A DNA stretch of 32,243 bases from Phycisphaerae bacterium. GTDB taxonomy: Bacteria; Planctomycetota; Phycisphaerae; UBA1845. Positions 8,833 through 15,862 of the stretch are shown piece by piece. The translations under genes were made by a program, and so were the position numbers. The notes beneath the pieces are model-generated. The model saw only the letters and a program-made list of their open reading frames with translations, searched no databases and was not told the DNA's origin. Positions within the stretch are counted from its first letter, which is position 1, and each line of letters opens with the position of its first letter. Where the stretch lies: NCBI GenBank assembly GCA_029260025.1, contig JAJDDZ010000285.1, positions 1-32,243 of the forward strand, written 5' to 3'.

Positions 8833-10313
8833 TCCTTCTTTTTCTCAGCGTCTTTTGTCATTTCATTGGGTGCGGGTGCTTCTAGCTTGTCGGCGTCACC
8901 TTTGGAGTGTCCCGCCTTCGGATCAACGGGTGCTCCTTCGTTTTTTTCACCCTTTACCTGCTCGGGAATTTCCGGTTTCTCTTCTCCTAGAAGCTGCTTG
9001 AGGCGTACGTCGCTCTCTCGCTCGTAGGCGCGAATCCCGTTGATGTAAACCAAGTCTACCCAACTGGAAAAATCTAGCGGGTCCCCGCTCATGACGACGA
9101 CATTGGCCGTTTTGCCTACTTCAATCGATCCGAATCGGTCGCCAATACCGATCGCACGAGCCGGGTTGATCGTGATCGCTTCCAATGCTGTCTTGCGGGC
9201 GATGCCGTTTCGGACGCAACGAGCTGCCTGGTAATTCAAGTATCGCTCGGCGAGAGAGGTATCGCCGCTTGGTAAGAGCGAGAAGGCGACTCCGGCGTCG
9301 GCATAGACTTTTGGGATGAATGTTTCGGTGATCTTGCCGGTAATTGGGTTTTCTTCGCGATAGAGTAGTTGCGAATCGAGCACCACGGGGCGACCGGTCG
9401 CTTTGATCTCTTCGATCGCTTTGTAACAGCGCGGACCGAGGACAAGCGTCGTTTGATCGAAGAAGCCGTGCTGTTTGGCGAGACTCTCTGCGGCCGCGAT
9501 GTCAGCGGCACGGCCCGCGTAGACGAAAGCGCCGAGTTGTCCGCCTGTGAGCTTTACGAGGTTTCTGTGCTTGTCATCGTAGTCTTCTGGTTTGATTAGG
9601 TCCTTACCAAGTTTTTTGGCTTCGTCGGGACCGACTTTGATTTTCTCGTCTTTCTTCTCCAGCGATTCTTCGTACTTGGTCTCGGCTAAGTCGTCGAGAT
9701 ACTCGGCAAGTTCGCGAAATGTTTCGCGGAAGGTGGCCAGCTGCGCCATACGGTCGGAACGGTTTTGCGGTGCAACGCTTAGTTTCAGGGAAACGGAGGG
9801 TTGTTGGGTCATCTCGTCGGGGGTGATTCCGATAGGGTGGATGGCGCGACTGAGACCACCGATGACGCAGTTGTGACCGACGATCGCGTGAATCGTGGTG
9901 ATTCCGTCGCGCAACGCGTCTTCGAAGTAGAGTTTCGATGGGTCGATCGCATCGTAGACGTCAAGGAATGGGGTGACGTCTAGGTTTTCGTTTCGAATGT
10001 CTAGACCCCGCGCCGAATGGGCGTCGATCATGCCGGGCATGACGACTTTTCCGGTCACGTCAACGACCATTGCGTCGTAGGGGATTTCGACATCCTTGCC
10101 TACCGCTTTGATCTTACCGTGTTCGATCAGGATGGTTCCTACGGGGATGTCTTCACCGACGATCGGGATGATTCGCCCTCCCTTGAGAGCGATCTTCGCG
10201 GGTGGTGACGCGAAAGTGGCTGTCGCGATAAGCAACGCGGCGAGCGCGGTCATGAATTGTATTGAAAAGCGACGGTTCACAACTATCTCCGTTCGATCAC
10301 GATTTGACTTCAT
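8829..10313 (-). CDS. Exported amidohydrolase-like protein with partly lost metal site (operon gene 4)
   Basis: 494 residues; the ATG at 10313 overlaps the upstream TGA (ATGA), which favours this start although the basic N-terminus before the hydrophobic core (MTALAALLIATATFA) is long. The N-terminal beta domain (ILIEHGKIKAVG) leads to VMPGMIDAHSARG, where the first His of the HxH pair (H99) is kept and the second is Ala. A candidate metal-bridging Lys (K177 in VSLKLSVAP) also survives. The later His positions are replaced (GAFVYAGRAADI, TTLVLGPRC). A helix rich in Glu and Lys lies at about 205-245. The C-terminus ends the fold with NVVVMSGDPLDFSSW and adds a charged tail of about 60 residues ending in EKKKE. 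Of the degenerate members this one keeps the most ligands, so weak or mononuclear activity cannot be excluded. Confidence 0.86.
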   Translation of the reverse strand: MKSNRDRTEIVVNRRFSIQFMTALAALLIATATFASPPAKIALKGGRIIPIVGEDIPVGTILIEHGKIKAVGKDVEIPYDAMVVDVTGKVVMPGMIDAHSARGLDIRNENLDVTPFLDVYDAIDPSKLYFEDALRDGITTIHAIVGHNCVIGGLSRAIHPIGITPDEMTQQPSVSLKLSVAPQNRSDRMAQLATFRETFRELAEYLDDLAETKYEESLEKKDEKIKVGPDEAKKLGKDLIKPEDYDDKHRNLVKLTGGQLGAFVYAGRAADIAAAESLAKQHGFFDQTTLVLGPRCYKAIEEIKATGRPVVLDSQLLYREENPITGKITETFIPKVYADAGVAFSLLPSGDTSLAERYLNYQAARCVRNGIARKTALEAITINPARAIGIGDRFGSIEVGKTANVVVMSGDPLDFSSWVDLVYINGIRAYERESDVRLKQLLGEEKPEIPEQVKGEKNEGAPVDPKAGHSKGDADKLEAPAPNEMTKDAEKKKE

Positions 10314-11809
10314 CCTTTGCGTCGATCCACAACAATTTTTCCGCCGGAAATAACCACGACTGGCTTTGAAGCCCCGTCAAACGGTTCGCCGTTCCAGAGA
10401 ATCAGGTCGGCGCGTTTCCCTGATGCGACAGTTCCGACTTCGTCGTCGATACCGAGAAGCTTGGCGGGGGTTTCTGTGACACATCTAGTCACATCTTCGA
10501 GCGACACGCCGAAGCGCCTCGCGTACATCGCTTGTCTTGCGAGTCCGTCTTCGTCGCGAAGCTCGTGGGCGGTTAGTGCCGTCGGGATTCCGGCGCGAAG
10601 CAATTCTTTGAGCGTGTGCAGTCTCGCGTTGTCGACCTCCGAGCTAAACGCCCGTGCGCCAGGCGCGTCAACATATACAGGGCCGTATACGACGGGGGAT
10701 TTAGAATCTCTTAATTCGTCGAGACACCGATGGGCTTCGGTAGCTTCGATGAGCGTGAATTCTAGTCCGAACTCATCGGCGAGGCGAAGGGCGGCGAGAA
10801 TATCGTGTTGCATTCGAGCCTGTATTCGTAGTGGAATCTTACCGGCGAGCACATGGCGAAGCTCTTTCATGGCTGGCTCTGTCGGGGCGTCTGCGCCGTA
10901 GACAATCTCGCCTTTGTCGAATCGATCCGTGTCATACATCGCTTTGCGGAAGACCCACGCGACGCCCATGCGCGTTGTCGGTCTTCGGTTGTAGAAGTTG
11001 ACGAATTCGCGGAAAGGCAAATTATTGCTGAACCCGCGACGCGCCGGATCCGAACCCATCGAAGCCATGACGGCGCCCGACTCTCGAACGACTCTATCGT
11101 GCAATGACCCCGCCGTTCTTAGGATTGCGCCCTGAGAACTGATGACCGCTGCTGAGTCTGGTGCCGCGAAGACCGTTGTGACACCACCGCCCGCGAGACG
11201 ATCGAAGTCGGGTGATCTAAGATTGACCGAGTCGATAACGCGTGTGTGAGGAATAACTTCTGAAGAATGCTCCACCGACATCGCCGAGCGTCGAACGCCG
11301 ACTGCCATTGCTGGACTCGTATCGGGGAAACCGCACTGTTTGCACTTTGCACCGGATGCATGCTGAAGCTGACGGGGACAACTTGAACCGCAGCACCCGA
11401 CGGATTCGTTTTCATGACCTTTGTGGTCGCCGTGAAAGAGGTCGGCGGCGACTTGTCTGGCGTTGCGCCGATCGACCATCATGACATCTGTTGGTTCGAG
11501 GGCTGCGTTGGCATCGATCAGACCTGGGGTGATTGAACCGCCTGCAAGCTCGATGACTTTCGCGTCGGCGGGAATCGTAAGGTTGGCACCGACTTGTGTG
11601 ATGCGCCCGTTGCGAATAACGACGACGCCGTGATCGATAATCTCGCCGTTTCCAATGTGGACGGTGGCACCTTTTAGCACGATCGCATTATCAGCGGCGC
11701 GAACGGGCGGAATGGTCAACATCCCCGCGATCACGGCGGCGATACCGAGCTGGACGATATGCAAACCCTTCAAACATAGGGGCTTCTGATGATTGGCGCT
11801 AATCTTCAT
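10310..11809 (-). CDS. Exported amidohydrolase-like pseudoenzyme with Cys/His-rich insert (operon gene 3)
   Basis: 499 residues; the ATG at 11809 overlaps the upstream TGA (ATGA). A signal peptide is visible (LGIAAVIAGMLTIPPVRA, to about residue 38). The N-terminal beta domain has VVVIRNGRITQVG. The metal strand reads TPGLIDANAALE, so HxH is gone. Directly after it, at about 126-160, lies an insert not seen in its neighbours: HGDHKGHENE followed by five Cys (139, 140, 144, 156, 159) in a CC-x3-C...C-x2-C arrangement. The rest follows the family: AGGGVTTVFAAPD, IQARMQHDILAALRLADEF with Gln/Arg for the His, LIEATEAHR with Glu for the second His, ADLILWNGEPFDGAS at the end. Zn or Cu binding, or disulfides, by the insert is inference; Cys pairs in an exported protein may simply be disulfide-bonded. 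Confidence 0.86.
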   Translation of the reverse strand: MKISANHQKPLCLKGLHIVQLGIAAVIAGMLTIPPVRAADNAIVLKGATVHIGNGEIIDHGVVVIRNGRITQVGANLTIPADAKVIELAGGSITPGLIDANAALEPTDVMMVDRRNARQVAADLFHGDHKGHENESVGCCGSSCPRQLQHASGAKCKQCGFPDTSPAMAVGVRRSAMSVEHSSEVIPHTRVIDSVNLRSPDFDRLAGGGVTTVFAAPDSAAVISSQGAILRTAGSLHDRVVRESGAVMASMGSDPARRGFSNNLPFREFVNFYNRRPTTRMGVAWVFRKAMYDTDRFDKGEIVYGADAPTEPAMKELRHVLAGKIPLRIQARMQHDILAALRLADEFGLEFTLIEATEAHRCLDELRDSKSPVVYGPVYVDAPGARAFSSEVDNARLHTLKELLRAGIPTALTAHELRDEDGLARQAMYARRFGVSLEDVTRCVTETPAKLLGIDDEVGTVASGKRADLILWNGEPFDGASKPVVVISGGKIVVDRRKG

Positions 11810-13014
11810 CGCTGTCCCCCTGCCAAGGCGGTCTGTTGTTCGTCGGCGCTGTAAACGCGAATTCCATCGATGTAAACCGCAAGTACGCGCGAATCCAGTC
11901 GTAGCGGGTCACCTGAGAAGATTACCAGGTCAGCATCCATCCCCGGGCGGATCGCACCGATCCGATTGGAAACGCCGGCTGCCTTCGCAGCGTTCAGTGT
12001 GATCGCCAAACGAGCTTTGGCTGGATCCATCCCGTATCGAACCGCGAGGGAAGCGGTCTGACGCAACGCATGTCCGCCTTCGATCGGCATGCGCCCGGCG
12101 AGCGCAACATCAACCCCGGCACCAGAGAGAACGCCCGCAGTAGAGAGCGTCCGTTGGGTCATCGAGAATGAATATGGGCCAACGATCATCATGGCCTTTG
12201 ATCCGGCGACTTCTTCTGCGAGATCGTGAACGTCGCTTGTGTGGACGATCGATACATTAGCTGCGAGCTTGCCGACGGATCGGAGGGCAGCCCCTACGTC
12301 CATGGCGTCATTGCAGAAAAGCATTGCGTCGAGTTTCCCGGAGGCGATCGCTTGTAATTTTGCATGTTGGGGGTGTTGCGAACTTCCCCGACTATCTGCT
12401 AGCGTTGAACGAAGCATCGCCATCGCACCGATTCGCGAGGTCGGCTCTCGGTCATATTTCCAAGTCGCGGGACCGAACCCGAACACAAGGGGGCCGTCGT
12501 CACGAAGAACGCTTCCTGCTCGTGCGGAGGTCTTTCCGCCGGTCTTGACCACCGCACAACTACCCGCGACGAGATTTGCCGGCGCGGGGGCGATCAGGGC
12601 GGCCGTGATTCCTGATTCAACGGCGAGGCGGAAATCGCGATGATCCGGAACGAACGAGTCGATGACTGAGACGCCCGGATCGACGGAAAACGCGGATTCT
12701 ACAGTGTTTCCGTAAGCGCCCATTGACGAACGAACGTCGATCAGACCCGGACAAACGACGGCATCGTTGTAGTATGCGATTTTTGCGTCGTCGGCGATCT
12801 TTGCGTCTGGTAGAATCGCGGCGATCTTCCCGTTGGACAGGGTAATGATTCGCTTTGGTCCGATGGTGCCATCAGGTGCCACATAGCGACCTGCGACAAT
12901 CGCCGTGGGGGCACGTTGCGAATTCTGTGCGCGAGCATGAGCGCCTGAGGCGACCACGGTCGTCGCAGCGGCAATGAGAGAGCAAACCATAGGCGTCGAT
13001 CGAACGAACTGCAT
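11806..13014 (-). CDS. Exported amidohydrolase-like pseudoenzyme (operon gene 2)
   Basis: 402 residues, the shortest of the eight; the ATG at 13014 shares one base with the upstream stop (TAATG). Signal peptide at about 1-29 (VCSLIAAATTVVASGAHARA). The beta domain (IITLSNGKIAAILPD) leads to VVCPGLIDVRSSMG at about 87-99, where Arg-Ser-Ser replaces the HxH ligands. The insert seen in most paralogues is missing here. Barrel strands remain recognisable (ESGITAALIAPAP, KLDAMLFCNDAMDV, VSIVHTSDVHDLAEE), and the C-terminus is typical: IGAIRPGMDADLVIFSGDPL followed by VLAVYIDGIRVYSAD. H-T in VSIVHTS could correspond to one conserved His, but no full ligand set exists. Family membership is clear; catalysis is unlikely. 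Confidence 0.86.
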   Translation of the reverse strand: MQFVRSTPMVCSLIAAATTVVASGAHARAQNSQRAPTAIVAGRYVAPDGTIGPKRIITLSNGKIAAILPDAKIADDAKIAYYNDAVVCPGLIDVRSSMGAYGNTVESAFSVDPGVSVIDSFVPDHRDFRLAVESGITAALIAPAPANLVAGSCAVVKTGGKTSARAGSVLRDDGPLVFGFGPATWKYDREPTSRIGAMAMLRSTLADSRGSSQHPQHAKLQAIASGKLDAMLFCNDAMDVGAALRSVGKLAANVSIVHTSDVHDLAEEVAGSKAMMIVGPYSFSMTQRTLSTAGVLSGAGVDVALAGRMPIEGGHALRQTASLAVRYGMDPAKARLAITLNAAKAAGVSNRIGAIRPGMDADLVIFSGDPLRLDSRVLAVYIDGIRVYSADEQQTALAGGQR

Positions 13015-14639
13015 TACGATCCACCTTCCGATAGCTGCGGGGCTAAGTAGGCGAGTTTCCCGCCTACGAAAACGCGTTCGACAATTGAACTAGGATCACC
13101 GGGATCGCCCGACCAGATGACTAAATCGGCTTCCATTCCTTGCTCGATGCGTCCGATCCTTCTTGACATCGAAAGAAATCGAGAAGCGTCTCCGGTGAGC
13201 TTGTAGAGCCAAGCGTATTGTGTTGAGCCATTGAAACTCTTCTTGTAGCCGTTTGATGTTGCCAGTTGCGAGTTGAAGGCGATGAAACGTGCCGCCGTTG
13301 GGTCGTGGCCACCGCTTCCGATCATCCATCTCACCCCAGCACTCGTGAGAAGCTCGGCGTTGCGCGTTGTATGGCGGCGGAACTCTGTGTCTTCGAAGAC
13401 CGCAGTTCTGCCAACCTGCCCCAAGACGACCGGAACCTCAGACGTCGCCAGCGCGTCCGCGACGAGATACGCTTCGGTAGCCCCTTCGATGACGATATCA
13501 AGATTGAACTCGTCTGCGAGGGCAAGGGCATTGAGAATGCCGTCGGAGCGATGGGCTTCGATTCGGACTGGGAATTCGTGGTCGATGGACTTGAGTATCA
13601 CGTGGGAGACGGCGTCGAACGCTGGTTTTGCAGGTTTTTTTAGCTCGTCTTCGTCTTTTTTCTCGTCCCCGTTGTTGTCGCCGTCCTTACCGCTATCGCC
13701 CTGCTTGTCGTCGTCTGAACCATCCTCAGCCAGGGGCGTCTTCTCCGAGCCCGGAGCGAAGAAACTGCGAAGACTGGTATGCTTACCATCTCCGTCCTCT
13801 TTTTCTTCCTCTTTGTCGCCATCTTCCTTTTCGTCGTCGCCTGGATCGGGAGCGGGCGTCTTGTCATCGGTGGACTTTTCGTCTTTTGGGGACTCATCCC
13901 CCTTCTTGTCGCCGTCCTCTTTGTTGCGAAGTTCTTCGAGCTTTTTGACGTACTCTTTCAAATCTTCGTCATAGTCTTCGAGTGATTCGCGGTAGTCGAT
14001 GGCGGATTGAAATTGCTTGCGGATGGCGGCAAATGTCTTAATGCGTGCGATCGGGGAACGGTCTGATCCGAAGTTGACGCAGAGCGCGGCGTCCTTCTCG
14101 CGAACGATGCCGGCGGACTTTCCTGCACCGGGTGCGAGCTGAATGATGGCTGCGGTTCCGTTGATTCCAGCCCCGCCGTCTGCGCCGATGTAGATCGTTG
14201 TTACGCCGTGTCTAAGTGCTTCGCGGAAGTCGTTTCGAGCGTATCTGTCGAACCCGTCTTGGGCGCGGGAAGTCGCTTTGCCATCGCTGGCGCCTCCGGT
14301 TCGACCGAGCGTGCTCCAGACATCGATGAGACCGGGCGTGACTGTCTTGCCGGCGCCGGCCACCTTTTTCGAGAGAAATGGCGCTTTCGCAGTTGCTCCG
14401 ACGGCTTCGATCTTACCGCCCTTGATGATGATGGAACCTTTCTCGATGACCAACCCACTACCGGTCATGATCCTAGCGTCGGTGATGACGGTCGCTCGTT
14501 CTAGGAGTTGCCCGTGGGCGGGGGCAACGTGTAACGCAACAAAAAAAGCGATTGCGAATAGTCGGACGTAGCGCCGGCGCAGAAGCCCCCCGGCCATCGA
14601 AAATGTGAAGTGGCGGGTTTTCATCGCGAGAAGGTGCAT
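13014..14639 (-). CDS. Exported amidohydrolase-like pseudoenzyme with acidic insert (operon gene 1, first)
   Basis: 541 residues from the ATG at 14639, chosen because GAGGGG stands four bases upstream; an in-frame start at 14837 is preceded by non-coding-looking sequence, and an ATG at 14624 has no ribosome binding site. After a basic stretch a signal segment follows (LFAIAFFVALHVAPAHG, to about residue 43). The beta domain has IIIKGGKIEAVG; the metal strand is TPGLIDVWSTLGRTGG, lacking HxH. A helix (about 205-240) precedes an Asp/Glu/Lys low-complexity segment at about 236-335. The barrel resumes with FPVRIEAHRSDGILNALALADEF, which keeps a His, and IVIEGATEAY, where Gly-Ala replaces the His-Gly of active relatives. 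It ends ADLVIWSGDPGDPSS plus a RVFVGGKLAYLA strand. It opens the operon, so its promoter and start region set expression of the whole set. Confidence 0.86.
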   Translation of the reverse strand: MHLLAMKTRHFTFSMAGGLLRRRYVRLFAIAFFVALHVAPAHGQLLERATVITDARIMTGSGLVIEKGSIIIKGGKIEAVGATAKAPFLSKKVAGAGKTVTPGLIDVWSTLGRTGGASDGKATSRAQDGFDRYARNDFREALRHGVTTIYIGADGGAGINGTAAIIQLAPGAGKSAGIVREKDAALCVNFGSDRSPIARIKTFAAIRKQFQSAIDYRESLEDYDEDLKEYVKKLEELRNKEDGDKKGDESPKDEKSTDDKTPAPDPGDDEKEDGDKEEEKEDGDGKHTSLRSFFAPGSEKTPLAEDGSDDDKQGDSGKDGDNNGDEKKDEDELKKPAKPAFDAVSHVILKSIDHEFPVRIEAHRSDGILNALALADEFNLDIVIEGATEAYLVADALATSEVPVVLGQVGRTAVFEDTEFRRHTTRNAELLTSAGVRWMIGSGGHDPTAARFIAFNSQLATSNGYKKSFNGSTQYAWLYKLTGDASRFLSMSRRIGRIEQGMEADLVIWSGDPGDPSSIVERVFVGGKLAYLAPQLSEGGS

Positions 14640-14976
14640 CAATCCCCTCAACCTCGTAAACTCTGTATTTGCAGACTGCGTCCGGCGTCGAACTAACCTA
14701 AGCTCAACAACTTCACTATACTCGGCGCTACAGGATGAGAAAATACATAGAAATGGTTTCTGGGGCAAAACAGAAAATATGCACAAGTATTTACAAACCG
14801 TCGCGTCAACACAGTTACGCGTTGCTTGCGATGGCAACCAGTCCGTATCAATATAGATATGGCTATGGCGGGAGGAAAAAGATTTGCGCGGAGTCGCGGA
14901 AACTTTTTTTTGGACGGGGTCTATTCGAGCCGCCCGTCAGACAGACGAGGGTCTCTGGCTTCAAGGAAATCGCAGA
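14640..14976 (-). other. Leader and promoter region of the amidohydrolase operon
   Basis: 337 bases between the stop of scpB and the first amidohydrolase gene, both on the minus strand. It holds a promoter candidate and a leader of roughly 95 bases. A T8 run on the plus strand (14905-14912) follows a tiny CGCG-GAGT-CGCG hairpin and is at best a weak terminator. Plus-strand frames crossing this region run into scpB antisense and look spurious. Confidence 0.45.
14740..14768 (-). promoter_or_regulatory. Candidate sigma70-type promoter of the amidohydrolase operon
   Basis: On the minus strand TTGCCC (14768-14763) and TATTTT (14745-14740) are 17 bases apart, pointing at the operon's first start codon at 14639. 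A second -10-like TATAGT lies closer, near 14716-14721, with a poor -35. Motif match only. Confidence 0.42.
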
Positions 14977-15651
14977 CTACTCGTCCTGCGAGTCTTCCGA
15001 CTCGCCGCAGCTTGCATTGGGGTCAGTTTCGTAGGGAGTGGCGGGACCTTCTGCGGGCACGGCTTTTAGCGCCGGAATCGAATCAGCTTTGTCGTCGTCG
15101 ATCTTGGGTAGATCTTTGAGGGAAGAGAGGCCAAACACCTCTAGGAACTTGGTCGTTGTCCCGTATAGCAATGGTCTCCCGATTTCTTCGGCGCGTCCGA
15201 CGATGCGGGCGAGATTCACATCTCGCAATCGCGACAACATCTCGCCGCATGCGACGCCGCGAACCGCCTCGACCTCGGCGCGGAGGACTGGCTGCTTATA
15301 GGCGACGATCGCGAGGGTTTCCAAAAGCGCTGGCGATAGTCGCGAGTCAGACCGCGCTTTGAAGAGCTTACTGATCCAGCGATCGTACGTTGGCTGGGTC
15401 ATGATCTGATAGCCCTTGGCGATAAGCTCGACTCGAAACGATGCGCCCTCTCGCTCGTATCGCTCGTTGAGGGCTTCGACGTGGTTTTTCACATCGCTCG
15501 CCGTCCCAACTCCGAGAATTTGGGCGATCTTTCCTCCCGAGAGAGAGTCGTCCGAGGACATCAACAAAGCCTCAACAATCGCTTCGGGCGAGACTTCTTC
15601 GTGTTGGTCTTGAACTTCTTGATTTTCAATGTTGTCCACTGTCTCAGTCAT
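14977..15651 (-). CDS. scpB: Segregation and condensation protein B (ScpB)
   Basis: 224 residues from the ATG at 15651. ScpB is a kleisin-binding winged-helix protein that, with ScpA, forms the SMC complex for chromosome compaction and segregation in the cytoplasm. The family core is plain: PEAIVEALLMSSDDSLSGG at the first winged helix, FRVELIAKGYQIMTQP, then LSPALLETLAIVAYKQP, VLRAEVEAVRGV, and the terminal GRPLLYGTTTKFLEVFGL block. An Asp/Glu-rich tail of about 30 residues follows. In-frame starts further upstream would add a stretch with no family resemblance. GGTGGG stands close before the ATG, and a TATATT box sits about 8 bases before it, which could mean a very short or absent leader. 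No scpA is present in the window. Confidence 0.95.
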   Translation of the reverse strand: MTETVDNIENQEVQDQHEEVSPEAIVEALLMSSDDSLSGGKIAQILGVGTASDVKNHVEALNERYEREGASFRVELIAKGYQIMTQPTYDRWISKLFKARSDSRLSPALLETLAIVAYKQPVLRAEVEAVRGVACGEMLSRLRDVNLARIVGRAEEIGRPLLYGTTTKFLEVFGLSSLKDLPKIDDDKADSIPALKAVPAEGPATPYETDPNASCGESEDSQDE

Positions 15652-15793
15652 AGCCCACCAATATAATGGACGGGAGGCTGTTGGGGTAGCACCTTCGACA
15701 AAGTCGCTCTTCATGCAGCCAAGAGTGAGCCTTTTTTCGCTTGCCGCTTGGGTGTGAAACGTAGTTTTCAACTGAATGGACCCGCTGATGTTA

Positions 15794-15822
15794 TTGCGTA
15801 AACGAGGCCGTTTCGCTATACA
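15794..15822 (+). promoter_or_regulatory. Candidate sigma70-type promoter for the gene at 15863
   Basis: TTGCGT at 15794-15799 and TATACA at 15817-15822 are separated by exactly 17 bases. The transcript would begin near 15829, about 34 bases before the ATG, leaving room for the GAGG at 15849-15852. Motif match only. Confidence 0.5.
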
Positions 15823-15862
15823 CTCCGCTTCGGATTCGAGTGATCTTTGAGGCAACAAACGA

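Noticed and set aside
14735-15119. Plus-strand frames before and across scpB
   Set aside because: No ribosome binding site, antisense to the scpB 3' end, and different frames give equally odd Arg-rich translations.
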